Assembly (NCBI GenBank): GCA_036365145.1
Contig: JAEOAD010001413.1
Location: 1,135,001-1,199,000, forward strand
Reading direction: 5' to 3'
DNA from: Orientallactaga sibirica
Taxonomy: Eukaryota > Chordata > Mammalia > Rodentia > Dipodidae
Length of the DNA: 64,000 bases
In this document: positions 9,203 to 19,584 of the stretch, one piece after another
Position numbering within the stretch: position 1 is the first letter of the stretch
How the letters are laid out: every line of letters begins with the position of its first letter
Translations under genes and position numbers: made by a program
The notes under the pieces: model-generated
Databases searched by the model: none
The model's input: only the letters and a program-made list of their open reading frames with translations
Told to the model about the DNA's origin: nothing

Positions 9203-9593
9203 CAAAAAATATATTTTTTATTTTTATTTATTTGAGAGAGATACAGAAATAGGCAGGTGCCGGGCGTGGTGGCACACGCCTTTAATCCCAGCACTCGGGA
9301 GGCAGGGTAGGAGGATCGCCGTGAGTTCAAGGCCACCCTGAGAAGACAGAGTGAATTCCAGGTCAGCCTGGACTAGGGTGAAACCCTACCTAGAAAAAAA
9401 ACTAAAAAAAAAAAAAAAGAAATAGGCAGGTAAAGAGAAAGAATGGGCACGCCAGAGCCTTCAGCCACTGCAAAAAATCTCCGGATGCATGGTCCACCTT
9501 GTGCAGCTGGTTTACGTGGGTCCTGGGGAGTCAAACCTGGGTCCTTTGGCTTTGCAGGCAAGCGCCTTAACCACTAAGCCATCTCTCCAGCCC
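9203..9593 (-). mobile_element. Dip-type SINE split by a B1
   Basis: Flanked by TGAAGATTAT at 9193-9202 and 9594-9603 (target duplication). A plus-strand B1 interrupts it within the GA-rich part. Confidence 0.87.
9259..9417 (+). mobile_element. B1-type SINE nested in a Dip SINE
   Basis: GCCGGGCGTGGTGGCACACG to an A-rich tail. Perfect 14-bp target duplication AGAAATAGGCAGGT at 9245-9258 and 9418-9431. Confidence 0.93.
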
Positions 9594-9603
9594 TGAAGAT
9601 TAT

Positions 9604-9804
9604 TATTTTAAAATATATTTTCATTTATTTATTTGCGAGAGAGAGAGAGAAGGGATGAACCAGGGCCTCCAGCCACTGCAAAAGAACTCCAGATGCACGC
9701 GCCACTTGGCGCATCTGGCTTTATGTGGGTCCTGGGGAATCAAACCTGGGCTGGAAGTCTTTGCAGGCAAGCTCTTTTAACAGCTAAGCCATTGTCCCAG
9801 CCCC
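9604..9804 (-). mobile_element. Dip-type SINE, second insertion at the same site
   Basis: Lies between the TGAAGATT at 9594 and another at 9805-9812, so two Dip copies were inserted in series at one target. Confidence 0.85.
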
Positions 9805-9812
9805 TGAAGATT

Positions 9813-10140
9813 GTTTCTATTATGGTCCATCTTGCTGTTTCCCTGCTACACCCAATGGATTCCTGTGTGCACACTTATCTAGGGTCACCCTCAGTCCCCT
9901 TGGGTGCCAGAAGAGGGTCCTTTCTCCCATCGAGGGACACTGACCGCCAGCCACATTCCCGCCCCAGCCCATGTGCACTCAGCCCATGATCATGTTTCCT
10001 CTCCCACGCTCTTGTATCTGGAACTTGATTCTAAGGTACGCTCTGGCACCCGAGGCCATCAATTCACATAGAGCATTCTGGAAAACTGTCAAAGCTCACC
10101 TTCTGTAGCAGAAAGAAGCTGGGACAGCTCCACTTGAAAT
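9813..10140. other. Repeat-poor non-coding stretch
   Basis: No repeat recognised; GC-moderate and without splice-bounded open frames. Confidence 0.5.
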
Positions 10141-10310
10141 TATGCTGGTGGTGGGGTAGGGTACACCTATAATCACAGTACTGGGATTGAGTGTTGAGGC
10201 AGGAGGATTGCTGAGAATTTGAGATCAGCTTAGTGTTATTTAGTAAGTTCCAGTCCAGCCTGGACTATGTAGCTAGCTACATCCTGTCTCAAATAAAGAA
10301 GAGAAAAAGG
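10141..10310 (+). mobile_element. Old B1-type SINE
   Basis: GGGTACACCTATAATCACAG ... CATCCTGTCTCAAATAAAG, diverged. Confidence 0.72.
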
Positions 10311-10475
10311 AAGCCAGGTGTGGTGGCACATGCCTTTAATCCCAGCACTCGGGAGGCAGAGGTAGGAGGATCGCCTGTGAGTTCAAGGCCACCCTGAGAC
10401 TACATAGTGAATTCCAGGTCAGCCTGGGCCAGAGTGAAACCCTACCTTGAAAAACCAAAAAAAAAAAAAAAAAAG
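10311..10475 (+). mobile_element. B1-type SINE
   Basis: AAGCCAGGTGTGGTGGCACA ... CTACCTTGAAAAACC, A tail followed by GA-rich sequence to about 10530. Confidence 0.9.
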
Positions 10476-10530
10476 AGAGAGAGAGAAAGGAAAAAGAGGG
10501 AGAGAGAAAGAGAGAAAGGGGAAGAAGATA

Positions 10531-10870
10531 AGCCTCACGGATGAGCTTGAGAGTCTTGTAGGTGTGAGAAAGCCCAAAGTCAAGCCATACACAGGTTAAC
10601 GGAAGGAAGGACGGTTTTGTTTTTCTGCAGAATAGCTTGTCTCTCCACACCTTGAGGCTGAAATTAACGCAGGGAGGAGCACATTCTCCAGGATGTCGTA
10701 AGGGAGATCAATTACCCCACTTTCCTTGCCAACACAAGCACCAGACTGCCATCTAGACTATAAAATACCAAGATGGTGACAAAAGACTGTCATCTTCTGG
10801 CAGGTTGTTTGTGTTCTCTTGACAATACTGAGAATAAGACCTAGGTCTTTGAGAATAAGAGCCATGCCCC
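10531..10870. other. Repeat-poor non-coding stretch
   Basis: Nothing recognised. It directly precedes satellite array B. Confidence 0.5.
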
Positions 10871-11576
10871 CAGCCCCTCACTGGGGGAGTCTTTAGACAT
10901 TCTGAGCCAGCCCCAGCCCCTCACTGGGGAGCAGGAGCTCTACCACTGAGCCACGCCCCAGCCCCTCACTGGGGGATTCTAGGCAGGAGCCTCACTGAGG
11001 CCCCCAGCCCCTCACTGGGGGATTCAGGCAGGAGCTCTACCACTGAGCCACACCCCAGCCCCTCACTGGGGGATTCTAGGCAGGAGCTCTACCACTGAGC
11101 CACACCCCTGCCCCTCACTGGGGGATTCTAGGCAGGAGCCACCACTGAGCCCACCCCAGCCCCTCACTGGGGGATTCTAGGCAGGAGCTCTACCACTGAG
11201 CCACACCCCAGCCCCTCACTGGGTGATTCTAGGCAGTTGCTCTATCACTGAGCCAGGTCCCCAGCCCCTCACTGGGGGATTCTAGGCAGGAGCTCCACCA
11301 CTGAGCCATGCCCCAGCCCCTCTCTGGGGGATTCTAGGCAGAAGCTCTACCACTGAGCCACACCCCCAGCCCCTCACTGGGGGATTCTAGGCAGGTGCTC
11401 CACCACTGAGCCACACCCCCAGCCCCTCACTGGGGGATTCTAGGCAGGAGCTCTACCACTGAGCCACACCCTAGCCCTTCACTGGAAGATTTTAGGCAAG
11501 TGCTCTACCACTGAGCCATGCCCCCCAGACCCTCACAGGGGTGGGGAGTGCTCTATCACTGAGCCTTGCCCTAGCC
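10871..11576 (-). repeat. ID-derived 53-bp tandem array B (about 13 units)
   Basis: Reverse-strand form of the same unit (CCACTGAGCCACACCCCAGC / CCTCACTGGGGGATTCTAGG). The left edge starts in a degenerate unit (GAGCCATGCCCCCAGCCCC). The right-most unit is diverged (CCCTCACAGGGGTGGGGAG), as expected for an array edge. Confidence 0.9.
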
Positions 11577-11668
11577 CATTTTTCATTTTTTATTTTGAAA
11601 CAGCAGGACTTGAACTTGTGATCTTTCTGTCTCAACCTCCCAAGTGCTGATACTGGTGAATGAGCCCA
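11577..11668 (-). mobile_element. B1-type SINE fragment
   Basis: TTGAAACAGCAGGACTTGAA and CAACCTCCCAAGTGCTGATA only; truncated. Confidence 0.55.
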
Positions 11669-11671
11669 AGT

Positions 11672-11868
11672 TTTTATTTTTTTAAATTTTTATTTACTTA
11701 TTGGAGAGAGAGAGAAATGGGCATGCCAGGGTCCCCAGCCACTTCAAACAAACTCCAGATGCATGGGTCACTTTGTGCATCTGGCTAAGTCAGTCTTATG
11801 GAATTGAACCCTGATTCATTAGGCTTTACAGGCAAGTGCCTTAACCACTGTACAATCTCTCGGCCCCA
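11672..11868 (-). mobile_element. Dip-type SINE
   Basis: GA tail, AACTCCAGATGCATGGGTCA body, head ending CAATCTCTCGGCCCC. Confidence 0.82.
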
Positions 11869-11928
11869 CCCCTTTTTTAAATTAGTGGGATAGGGAAGAT
11901 AGAGTGGCTTTAAAAACACTGTCTCTTG

Positions 11929-12159
11929 GACTGCAGAGATGGCTTAGCGGTTAAGGAGCATGCCTGTGAAGCCTAAGGACCCAGGTTCAATTCTCCAGGT
12001 CCCACATAAGCCAGATGCACATGGTGGCACATGCATCTGGAGTTCGTTTGCAGTGGCTAGAGGCCCTGGTGTGCCCTTTCTCACTCTCTCTCTCTCTGTC
12101 TGTCTCTTCCCCTCTCTGTGTCTCTAGTAAATAAATAATAAAATCTTTTTTAAAAAAAC
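11929..12159 (+). mobile_element. Dip-type SINE with target-site duplication
   Basis: Complete plus-strand copy. Perfect 17-bp duplication AAAAACACTGTCTCTTG at 11912-11928 and 12160-12176. A useful reference copy for the family. Confidence 0.94.
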
Positions 12160-12176
12160 AAAAACACTGTCTCTTG

Positions 12177-12493
12177 CATGGCCAGAGACCCCCAAAAGCT
12201 GGGGAGTATGGATAAATGCTGAACCCAGGCTTCTGGCTTGCTGAAGGGAAGCAGTTAGTGATCTTTCATTTCACCTTTGTGGCTTTGATGCTTATCAAAG
12301 CAAGAAAGGAAAGTCAGACGTTATTATCTCCGTGTCAAGTTCTGATGGTTAAGGAGATGGGCTGTCAGATGATTAGGTGGCTAGGCAAGGCCGATTTCCT
12401 GGGCTTGGCAAGCACTCACATACCACCCACTGGGCAGGAAAGTGAGTGGGATTCTCTTCTGCTTTTAGCATGGAAACCAAGACTTTCTGACTG
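12177..12493. other. Repeat-poor non-coding stretch
   Basis: An open frame crosses it and runs on into the following B1, but there is no recognisable domain or splice signal, so it is not called as a gene. Confidence 0.45.
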
Positions 12494-12610
12494 GGGGTTG
12501 TGTGTGGTGTTGCAGACCTGTAATGCCAGCATTTGGGAGACTAAGACAGGACTTTGAGGTCCAGGCCAGCCTGGGCTACGTAGAGAGACCTTTTCTGAAA
12601 AAAAAAATTT
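12494..12610 (+). mobile_element. Old B1-type SINE
   Basis: TGTGTGGTGTTGCAGACCTG ... GGCCAGCCTGGGCTACGTAG, A tail. Confidence 0.7.
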
Positions 12611-12691
12611 TTTTTTTTTTTTAAAGGGCTAAGCATATAATTCAGTTTGACCTCTAGTGTCCATGCAAATGCTAAGTTATGATGGCACACA

Positions 12692-12916
12692 CACTTGCAT
12701 TTTTATTTATTTATATATTTATTTATTTATTTATTTGATTTGAGAAAGAAGGAGAGGGAGAGAATGGGTGCGTCAGATCCTCCAGCTACTGCAAACAAAA
12801 CTCAAGAAGCATGCGCCACCTTGTGTATCTGGTTTATGTGGGTCCTGGGGTATAGAACCTGGGCCCTTTGGCTATGCAGGCAAGCGCCTTAACTGTTAAG
12901 CCATTTCTCCAGCCTG
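12692..12916 (-). mobile_element. Dip-type SINE nested in a B4
   Basis: Tail TTTATTTATTTATATATTTA, head ending CCATTTCTCCAGCC. Confidence 0.85.
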
Positions 12917-13028
12917 GTGGAATGCACACACTCTTCTAATCCTACACTGGGGAGGCAGCCACAGGTGGGTCCTAGTGCTTGCTGACTAACTAGACAATGG
13001 GAGACCCTGTCTCAAAAAATGGTGGAGA

Positions 13029-13164
13029 GCCGGGCGTGGTGGCGCACGCCTTTAATCCCAGCGCTTGGGAGGCAGAGGTAGGAGGATTGCCAAGAGTTCG
13101 AGGCTACCCTGAGACTACATAGTTAATTCCAGGTCAGCCTGGACCAGAGTGAGACCCTACCTCG

Positions 13165-13199
<35 letters not shown>
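13029..13199 (+). mobile_element. B1-type SINE nested in a B4
   Basis: GCCGGGCGTGGTGGCGCACG with an A tail of about 37. GGTGGAGA lies on both sides (about 13021-13028 and 13202-13209), marking insertion at the A-rich/GGTGGAG junction of the B4. Confidence 0.9.
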
Positions 13200-13201
<2 letters not shown>

Positions 13202-13289
13202 GGTGGAGAATGACACCGGCGGTTGTCTTCTGACCTCCACATATCTTCCCACACATGTGCATGCACACATTCATAACACACACACAAAT

Positions 13290-13885
13290 ATATACATATG
13301 TATGACTAAGGACAGGCTAGGAAAACAGAACCAAAGGCCCACTGTTGGCAGTTGAGTCTAGGCCCTGTTGCCCACCAGCATCCTTGCACCGTTCACTTAT
13401 TTTCCAACCCTCCATTTCTCACATAAGAAGGTGATAGCTAGGACCCTCCCTTCTGTAGTGATGGCCCACCAGAACCATGGCACTGGGTAGAAAAGCACTT
13501 TTCAAAGCGTGTTTCTGAGGTAGCTGGACCCACTTCATAATTTCCTCTTCTCCCCATGAGACTGGGACTCAATGTCCTCTTCAATAGGCACAGCGGGGGT
13601 CTGGCCAGCAGTCTGCAGTCTGCCCCATGTCATCCATTAACAAATAGGACAGCAGGACTGAGCAAGGTGGGATTGGAGTGCTGCCATCCGGCAGAATCGA
13701 TGGATGCTCCCAGCTCCACATTGGTTTGATTACCACTTGCTGATGCTTCAGGCTATGATCTTGGAAAAAAGAGAGAGAGAGACAGAGAGGGGCAGACAGA
13801 GGGAGACTAGCTGAGGTCTGGAAAAAAAGAACCCTAGGTCCACAGACACCTGAATTGGAATGGCCTTGTTTTCTTTAGAGTTTTC
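13290..13885. other. Repeat-poor non-coding stretch
   Basis: Only a short GA-rich patch (13766-13800) stands out. No exon supported. Confidence 0.5.
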
Positions 13886-14517
13886 ACAATGTTGGGAATG
13901 GGATCCAGAGCTTGGCTCTGCTACGCAAGAGCTCTACCACTGAGCCAGGCCCCAGCCCCTCACTGGGGGATTCTAGGCAGGAGCTCTACCATTAGGCCAG
14001 GCCCCAGCCCTCACTGGGGGACTAGGAGGAGCTCTACCACTGAGCCAGGCCCCAGCCCCTCACTGGGGATTCTAGGCAGGAGCTACCACTGAGCCACACC
14101 CCAGCTCCTCACTGGGGGAGGCAGGACACCACTGAGACACACCCCCAGCCCCTCACTGGGGATTCTAGGCAGGTGCTCTACCACTGAGCCAGGCCCCAGC
14201 CCCTCACTGGGGGATTCTAGGCAGGAGTTCACCACTGAGCCACGCCCCAGCCCCCTCACTGGGGATTCTAGGCAGGACTACCACTGAGCCACGCCCCAGC
14301 CCTCACTGGGGGATTCTAGGCAGGAGTTCTACCACTGAGCCACGCCCCAGCCTCTCACTGGGGGATTCTAGGCAGGAGCTCTACCACTGAGCCACGCCCT
14401 CAGCCCCTCACTGGGGGATTCTAGACAGGTGCTCTACCACTGAGCCATGCCCCCAGCCCCTCACTGGGGGATTCTAGACAGGTGCTCTACCACTGAGCCA
14501 CGCCCCCAGCCCCTCAC
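13886..14517 (-). repeat. ID-derived 53-bp tandem array C with a complete ID at its edge
   Basis: The left end (about 13888-13950) reads, on the reverse strand, as a fuller ID element: A box, then GCTCTTGCGTAGCAGAG and the B-box-like GGATCCCATTCCCAAC. About eleven B-box-less units follow up to 14517. Some units are shortened (14020-14030 and 14110-14130). Confidence 0.88.
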
Positions 14518-14574
14518 TTCCAGTGATCTTCCAGTGGCTATTTGCAAGGCTGTTTCTTTTAAAGCCAGTTGGAG

Positions 14575-14746
14575 GCCGGGTGTGGTGGCGCATGCCTTTA
14601 ATCCCAGCACTAGGGAGGCAGAGGTAGGATGATCACCATGAGTTCAAGGCCACCCTGAGACGACATAGTGAATTCCAGGTCAGCCTGGACTAGAGTGAGA
14701 CCCTACCTCAAAACGAAAAAAAAAAAAAAAAAAAAAAAAAAAGACT
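14575..14746 (+). mobile_element. B1-type SINE with target-site duplication
   Basis: Perfect 14-bp duplication AAAGCCAGTTGGAG at 14561-14574 and 14747-14760. Confidence 0.94.
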
Positions 14747-14848
14747 AAAGCCAGTTGGAGTGATTAGCAATAGCAATGTCTGGGCCAGCATGGACTGCAT
14801 AGTGAGACCCCCCCACACACACACACTTCTCAAAAATGAAAGCAAAGA

Positions 14849-15055
14849 GGCTGGAGAGATGGCTCAGCTTTTAAGGTGCTTGCCTGCAAAGCCTAATGAC
14901 CTGGGTTCAATTCCCCAGTACTCACGTAAAGTCAGATGCACATGGTGGTTCATTCATTTAGAGTGTTTGCAGTGGTTAGAGGCCTGGTGTGCCTGTTCTC
15001 TCTGTCTCTCTCTCTTCTCTCCCTCTCTCTCTACATATATATGAAAAATAATGCA
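14849..15055 (+). mobile_element. Dip-type SINE
   Basis: GAGGCTGGAGAGATGGCTCA, body CATTTAGAGTGTTTGCAGTG, CT-rich end and ACATATATAT in place of AAATAAAT. Confidence 0.82.
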
Positions 15056-15057
15056 AA

Positions 15058-15186
15058 AGCCAGGCTCAGTCATCCCAGTACTTGGGTAGCTGAGATAAGA
15101 GGATCATTGTGCATCAGAAGCCGTCATGAAGTACATAGTACTTTCCAGGTCAGTGTGGGATATATGAGATGAAAAGAACCAAAAAA
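15058..15186 (+). mobile_element. B1-type SINE, diverged
   Basis: GCCAGGCTCAGTCATCCCAG ... AGTACTTTCCAGGTCAGTGT. Confidence 0.75.
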
Positions 15187-15325
15187 GCCAGGCGTGGTGG
15201 TCATCCCAGTAATCCCAGGGTAGCTGCAGATAAGAGGAGCATTGAGTTCAAGGCCACCCTGAGACTACATAGTTAATTCCAGGTCAGCCTGGGCCAGAGC
15301 GAGACCCTACCTTGAAGAACCAAAA
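15187..15325 (+). mobile_element. B1-type SINE
   Basis: GCCAGGCGTGGTGGTCATCC (lacks GCACACGCC) ... GAGACCCTACCTTGAAG. Confidence 0.85.
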
Positions 15326-15364
15326 CTACCTACCTACCTACCTACCTACCTAACTAACTAACTA
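15326..15364. repeat. (TACC)n/(TAAC)n microsatellite
   Basis: CTAC units changing to CTAA units at the 3' end, grown at a B1 tail. Confidence 0.9.
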
Positions 15365-15420
15365 TTCAAAGCAAAAACTAGTGACACTCCTGCTCTGGGA
15401 CCCTCTTCAAAGCCCCGTCA

Positions 15421-15498
15421 TAAGCTGGGCATAGTGGTGCATGCCTGTACTATCCCAGGACTTGGGAGGTGGAGGCAGGAAGATCAGAAAAAAAATTT
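15421..15498 (+). mobile_element. B1-type SINE 5' half
   Basis: AAGCTGGGCATAGTGGTGCA ... GGCAGGAAGATCAG, then an A run. Confidence 0.72.
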
Positions 15499-15507
15499 TT
15501 TTAATTT

Positions 15508-15785
15508 GGGTGTTAGGGAGATGGCTTAATCACTGAAGTACTTGCCTTGCAAACATGAGGACCTGGGTGTGGGGCTGGAAAGATGGTTTAGCCATTAAGG
15601 TGTTAGACTGCAAAGCCAAAGGACTCAGGTTCAACTCCCCAGGAACCACGTAAGCCAGATGCACAAGGGGGCGCGTGCATCTGGAGTTCCTTTGCAGTGG
15701 CTGGAGGCCCTGAGAGCCCATTCTCTATCTGCCTTCTTTCTCTCTCCGTCTCTCTCTGTCTCTTTCTCAAATAAATAAATAAGTG
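15508..15785 (+). mobile_element. Dip-type SINE preceded by a Dip 5' fragment
   Basis: The fragment (15508-15572) holds only a head (GGGAGATGGCTTAATCACTG). The full copy starts at 15573 (GGGGCTGGAAAGATGG) and ends in AAATAAATAAATAA. CACAAGGGGGCGCG at about 15662-15675 is a partial CTCF-like word. Confidence 0.83.
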
Positions 15786-15869
15786 GAGAGCCATTGTGGA
15801 CAACAATCTTAAGCTCCTGCACACACATGTGCACGCATGTCCACATATACATACACATGCAAAACAAAA

Positions 15870-16735
15870 GTTTGATCATGGGCTGTGGCGTGTTCAGTGA
15901 TGGGGGGCTGGGGCGGGGGCGAGAGGGGGGGAGGCGGGAAGACCACTCCCCCTGCTTCTTGCTTAAGCCATCCCTCAGCCCTTGCCTGGGACACAGCCTG
16001 GGGCTTCCCTGCAGCCCAGCCAACCAGCCCTGCCTGCGATGCGACAGCCTTTTCTCCACTCAGCTCTGTTCCAAAACTTCCATTCAAACGCACCGAGCAC
16101 AGATGCCCGGTGCATCAGTCCAACGTTAAAAAGACACAGCAAGTGAAATTTGTGCCATATGTTAATACACATGTTTGATTTTCCACAAATGTTCGAGGCG
16201 GTTTTTATAGTCCTAGGAACGATGGTGTTTATACCATTGCAAGGGGCTTTGAATTCAAATGTGCAAATGATTTTTTTTTTTTTTTTTTTTTACAAGATGT
16301 GATTCAAGGACGAATCACAGTTGGGGTTGCCTGCCAGCCAGATGGAAGGAGGCTTGAAGCTGCTTTGAGCCTGCCACTTGTAACTTGGAGCAAAACCCTT
16401 CCATGCCCTGGGCATCTTCTTCCACTGACTCTGGAGGGAGAAAACACATCAAGGAAGGATATCTGGGGACCAGGGTGTCACTTGTTAAATACGATCACGG
16501 ACTGGGAAGGAAGGGATGTCACCAAGGAGGGGTCCAGGGCTGAATGGGACAAAAGAGGAAGAAATGCACGGGGGAAGTAGGGGTGCTAGGACCTCAGATT
16601 GGTTGAGTAAAAGCAGTGAGAGGGGGTAGAAATAGGGTGAAAGTTTGGCTGTCAGGTGTAGCCTTCTTTTCCTCATTTTCCTGCTTGGCACAAGCATTCC
16701 ACCATCTCAACATCCTTCCCCGTCCTTCCCTGCTG
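15870..16735. other. Repeat-poor stretch with G-rich block
   Basis: Contains the G-quadruplex candidate at 15902-15938, a poly(T) at about 16271-16290 and otherwise unique sequence. GACAGCCTTTTC and TTTTATAGTCCTAGG words suggest nothing specific. No exon is supported. Confidence 0.5.
15902..15938 (+). other. Putative G-quadruplex motif
   Basis: Four or more G-runs with short loops: GGGGGG-CT-GGGG-C-GGGGG-CGAGA-GGGGGGG-AGGC-GGG. It fits the G3+N1-7 rule on the plus strand. Confidence 0.75.
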
Positions 16736-16738
16736 ACT

Positions 16739-17028
16739 TTATTTATTTATTTATTTATTTATTTTGGTTTTTCATTTTATTTATTTGTTGGGTTTACAAT
16801 TTTTTTGTTTATTATATATTTATTTGTTTGAGAGTGACAGAGAAAGAGGAGAGAGAGAGAGAGAGAGAGAATGGGCACACCAGGGCCTCCAGCCACTGCC
16901 AACGAACTCCAGACACAGGCGCCACCTTGTGCATCTGGCTTATGTGGGTACTGGGGAATCAAGCCTCGAACCAAGATCCTTAGGCTTCACAGGCAAGTGC
17001 TTAACCACTAAACCATCTCTCCAGCTCC
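16739..17028 (-). mobile_element. Dip-type SINE, 'GAATCAAGCCTC' subfamily
   Basis: Preceded by an (ATTT)n tail block; (GA)n at 16850-16870; GGGGAATCAAGCCTCGAACC; ends CATCTCTCCAGCTCC. Confidence 0.85.
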
Positions 17029-17181
17029 AATTTTTTGTTTTTTTTGAAGTAGGTTCTCCCTCTAGCCCAGGCTGCCCTAGAATTCATTATGTAGTCCCAG
17101 GGTGGCCTCGAACTCTCGGTGATCCTCCTACCTCTGCCTCCCGAGTGCTGGGATTAAAGGTGTGCGCCGCCACGCCCAGCT
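17029..17181 (-). mobile_element. B1-type SINE
   Basis: GAAGTAGGTTCTCCCTCTAG ... CGCCACGCCCAGCT. Confidence 0.87.
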
Positions 17182-17186
17182 CCTGT

Positions 17187-17306
17187 CTAGCTTTTTTGTT
17201 GTTGTTTTTTTCAAGGTAGGGTCTTACTAGCCTAGGCTGACCTGGAATTCACTATGTAGTCTCAGGCTGGCCTTGAATCCATGGTGATCTCCCTATCTCT
17301 GCCTTG
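17187..17306 (-). mobile_element. B1-type SINE, truncated
   Basis: AAGGTAGGGTCTTACTAGCC ... CTCCCTATCTCTGCC; the end is lost where the next Dip starts. Confidence 0.82.
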
Positions 17307-17554
17307 CCTTTATTTTATTTTTTTTAATTTAATATTTTATTATTTATTTATTTGAGAGAGAGAGATACAGAAATAGGCAGGTAGAGAGAGAGAGAGAATG
17401 GTGTTCCAGGGCCTCCAGCCACTGCAAACGAACTCCAGACGCATGCACCCCCTTGTGCATCTGGCTTACGTGGGTCCTGGAGAATCAAGCCTCGAACCGG
17501 GGTCCTTAGGCTCCACAGGCAAGCGTTTAACCGCTAAGCCATCTCTCCAGCCCT
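17307..17554 (-). mobile_element. Dip-type SINE, 'GAATCAAGCCTC' subfamily
   Basis: Contains GAATCAAGCCTCGAACCGGG and CTCCACAGGCAAGCG; ends CATCTCTCCAGCCC. Confidence 0.87.
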
Positions 17555-17567
17555 ATTTTTTGATTTA

Positions 17568-17945
17568 GTTATTTCTTTTTGAGACAGGGTCTCATGTAAC
17601 CCAGACTGGCATCTTTATGTAACCAAGGATGTCCTTGAATTTCTGATCCTCCTGCTTCCTCCTCTTCCCCAGTCCACCCCCAGGAAGTTGGGTCTTGCTC
17701 TAGCCCAGGCTGACTTGGAATTTACTATGCAGTCTAGGGCTGGTCTCCACCTCACAGCGATCCTCCTGCCCCTGCCTCCTGAATGCTGGGATTAAAGGCG
17801 TGCACAATCACGCCTAGCTACCTCCACCTCTTGAGTACAGCTATACAGGCTGGTACTGCTATGCCCAGTTTTATGGGGTGCTGGGAATGGAACCCAGAGG
17901 TTCATGCATGCTAGGCAAGAACTCCAACTGAGCTACATCCCCATC
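17568..17945 (-). mobile_element. Old B4-type SINE interrupted by a B1
   Basis: Antisense B1 moiety (17568-17683 and 17820-17874) then antisense ID moiety (17878-17945: GAATGGAACCCAGAGGTTC, CATGCTAGGCAAGAACTCC, TGAGCTACATCCCC). Confidence 0.7.
17684..17819 (-). mobile_element. B1-type SINE nested in a B4
   Basis: GGAAGTTGGGTCTTGCTCTA ... CAATCACGCCTAGCT. Confidence 0.8.
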
Positions 17946-18823
17946 CCTGCTCCTGCCTTAATGGGAGGTATTTCTGGACTCATGTCCGCCTTCCCACTTG
18001 CCTGCCTGGAAATTCCCTGCTCATCCCTCACAGCCCAGTGCCTACCTTCTCTAACCAGTCCCAGTGTTTGGTCCCTGAGTCTTGCCCTGGTGCTCTGCAG
18101 CCTTACTGATCCAAAGGTCATGGTGCTTGGGCTGTGGGCCTGTCTCTCTGAGCTTCCTTTGAATCATGTGTCCCCTCTAGTCTTGGCCAGAGCAAAAGAG
18201 AAGCAAGGGAGGATTGAGTGAAGGCCTCTTCTGGGTGGCCCTTTTGACCCTAACCTAGTCTACCCTCTCATTCAGGGCTGGGGGATTCTAGCGCAACTCC
18301 CATGAGTCTAAGAGAAAAGGGAGGGTCAAAACCCCATCTCAGCCAGGCTCCGCTCCGCTCCCTGTGCTACCGTGAAAGATGGCACAGGATGTGGGTGACC
18401 ATTCCTCACTTACATCTCAGGGAATTGCCCCTGGGGACACCAATGCCCTTGAAAGGTATTCTCTAAAGTTCAAGGAAGAAGGCATAGCTCCCAGACCTGT
18501 CTGGCTCTGTTATCCCAGGGTCTTCATTCGGCCATGTATCTAGAAACTTCTTTTGGGTCTTCGAAACACCAAGTGGGTCTGCTCTTGGTCTGCCTCAGAG
18601 ATGTTGCCCACACTTGTCCAAATTAGTTCTTGCCAATGTCTCAGACTTTTTTTCATGCATGCTGTGAGGTGCGCCCGATACATTCTCGGGGGAGCCCCCG
18701 GGGGTGTGTATACAAGAAGATGGAAGCTGTAGTCTCTGTTGTTTTAAGCAAGCGTCTGTGATATTTGGAAATCAGTAACCTCCCCTCTTGCAATAGGCTT
18801 TGCTTTTTTTTTTTTTTTTTTCC
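17946..18823. other. Longest SINE-free stretch
   Basis: Close to 880 bp without a recognisable SINE or microsatellite apart from a poly(T) at its end. An open frame (17904-18221) begins in the ID moiety and has no recognised domain. Nothing else is assigned. Confidence 0.5.
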
Positions 18824-19095
18824 CAAGGGACCAAGGGGCGAGGGGGACGTAATCTTGGAGCCTCAATCTCCTTCAGGGGGGTTGGCATATACATTGCCTG
18901 TAATTATAGCTCGATAATGATATAATTTATAGTATGTATATCATCATTTGTGAGTGACTGGACAAGTTGGCAGGCGGGAGGGTAGAGCCATGTCATAAGC
19001 TTGTAAAAAGGTAATTATATTTCTTTCTGATCTAACTTTCGCCTACCCGGTCAGATCGGGGTGTTGGGAAATACGTACTGAAGAATGAACGCCAA
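18824..19095. promoter_or_regulatory. Conserved-element candidate (AT-rich, homeodomain-like words)
   Basis: A unique block with TGTAATTATAG, GATAATGATATAATTTATAG and ATATCATCATTTG, followed by GTAATTATATTTC. Composition and lack of repeats resemble ancient non-coding enhancers; conservation itself cannot be seen here. Confidence 0.25.
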
Positions 19096-19564
19096 GACTG
19101 CTGGAGGTTCTATAAATGAGGGCCAAATAGGCTTCTTTTGGGGGGGGGCCAGAAAGCAGGAGTGGGGGTGCAGGGGCTCCACAAGCATTCTGGATGAACC
19201 TGGATAAGAGAACACCCCCAAAGGTTAAAAAATTTGGCTAGGTGACCCTGGGTTGGACTGGCGTGTTGAATCATGGGTAATGATTCATGACACTCCCCCC
19301 CCCACCCCACCCTGCCACCAGGGCAACTTCAACTCTACAAGAGGGGTTAGAAATCAATCTTTCTCATCTTCTTGCTGCTCCACTCCTGTGGGGGATGCTG
19401 GGACTAGAGACGCTTGTGTTATGTCTTCCAAGCCTGATGGAATCTTCTAGAATGGGGATGGAGATGGGTTTGGAGTTTGCAGTGATGGTTGAGGGAGATT
19501 GGGTTTATCTGCCTCCCATCGCCCAGTGTCTGTAATAAGCAAAGCTGTAGAAAGCCCTTGGCCT
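19096..19564. other. Repeat-poor non-coding stretch
   Basis: Has a G9 run near 19141 and a C-rich run near 19294. Nothing else recognised. Confidence 0.5.
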
Positions 19565-19584
19565 GAGATATAATGGTGTCATTT

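Larger units (their letters stand above)
12625..13285 (+). mobile_element. B4-type SINE split by a Dip and a B1
   Basis: Pieces at about 12625-12690, 12918-13028 and 13200-13285 (GGGAGACCCTGTCTCAAAAA, then GGTGGAGAATGACACC, TTCTGACCTCCACA and a CA-rich end). Interrupted by a minus-strand Dip and a plus-strand B1. Confidence 0.65.
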
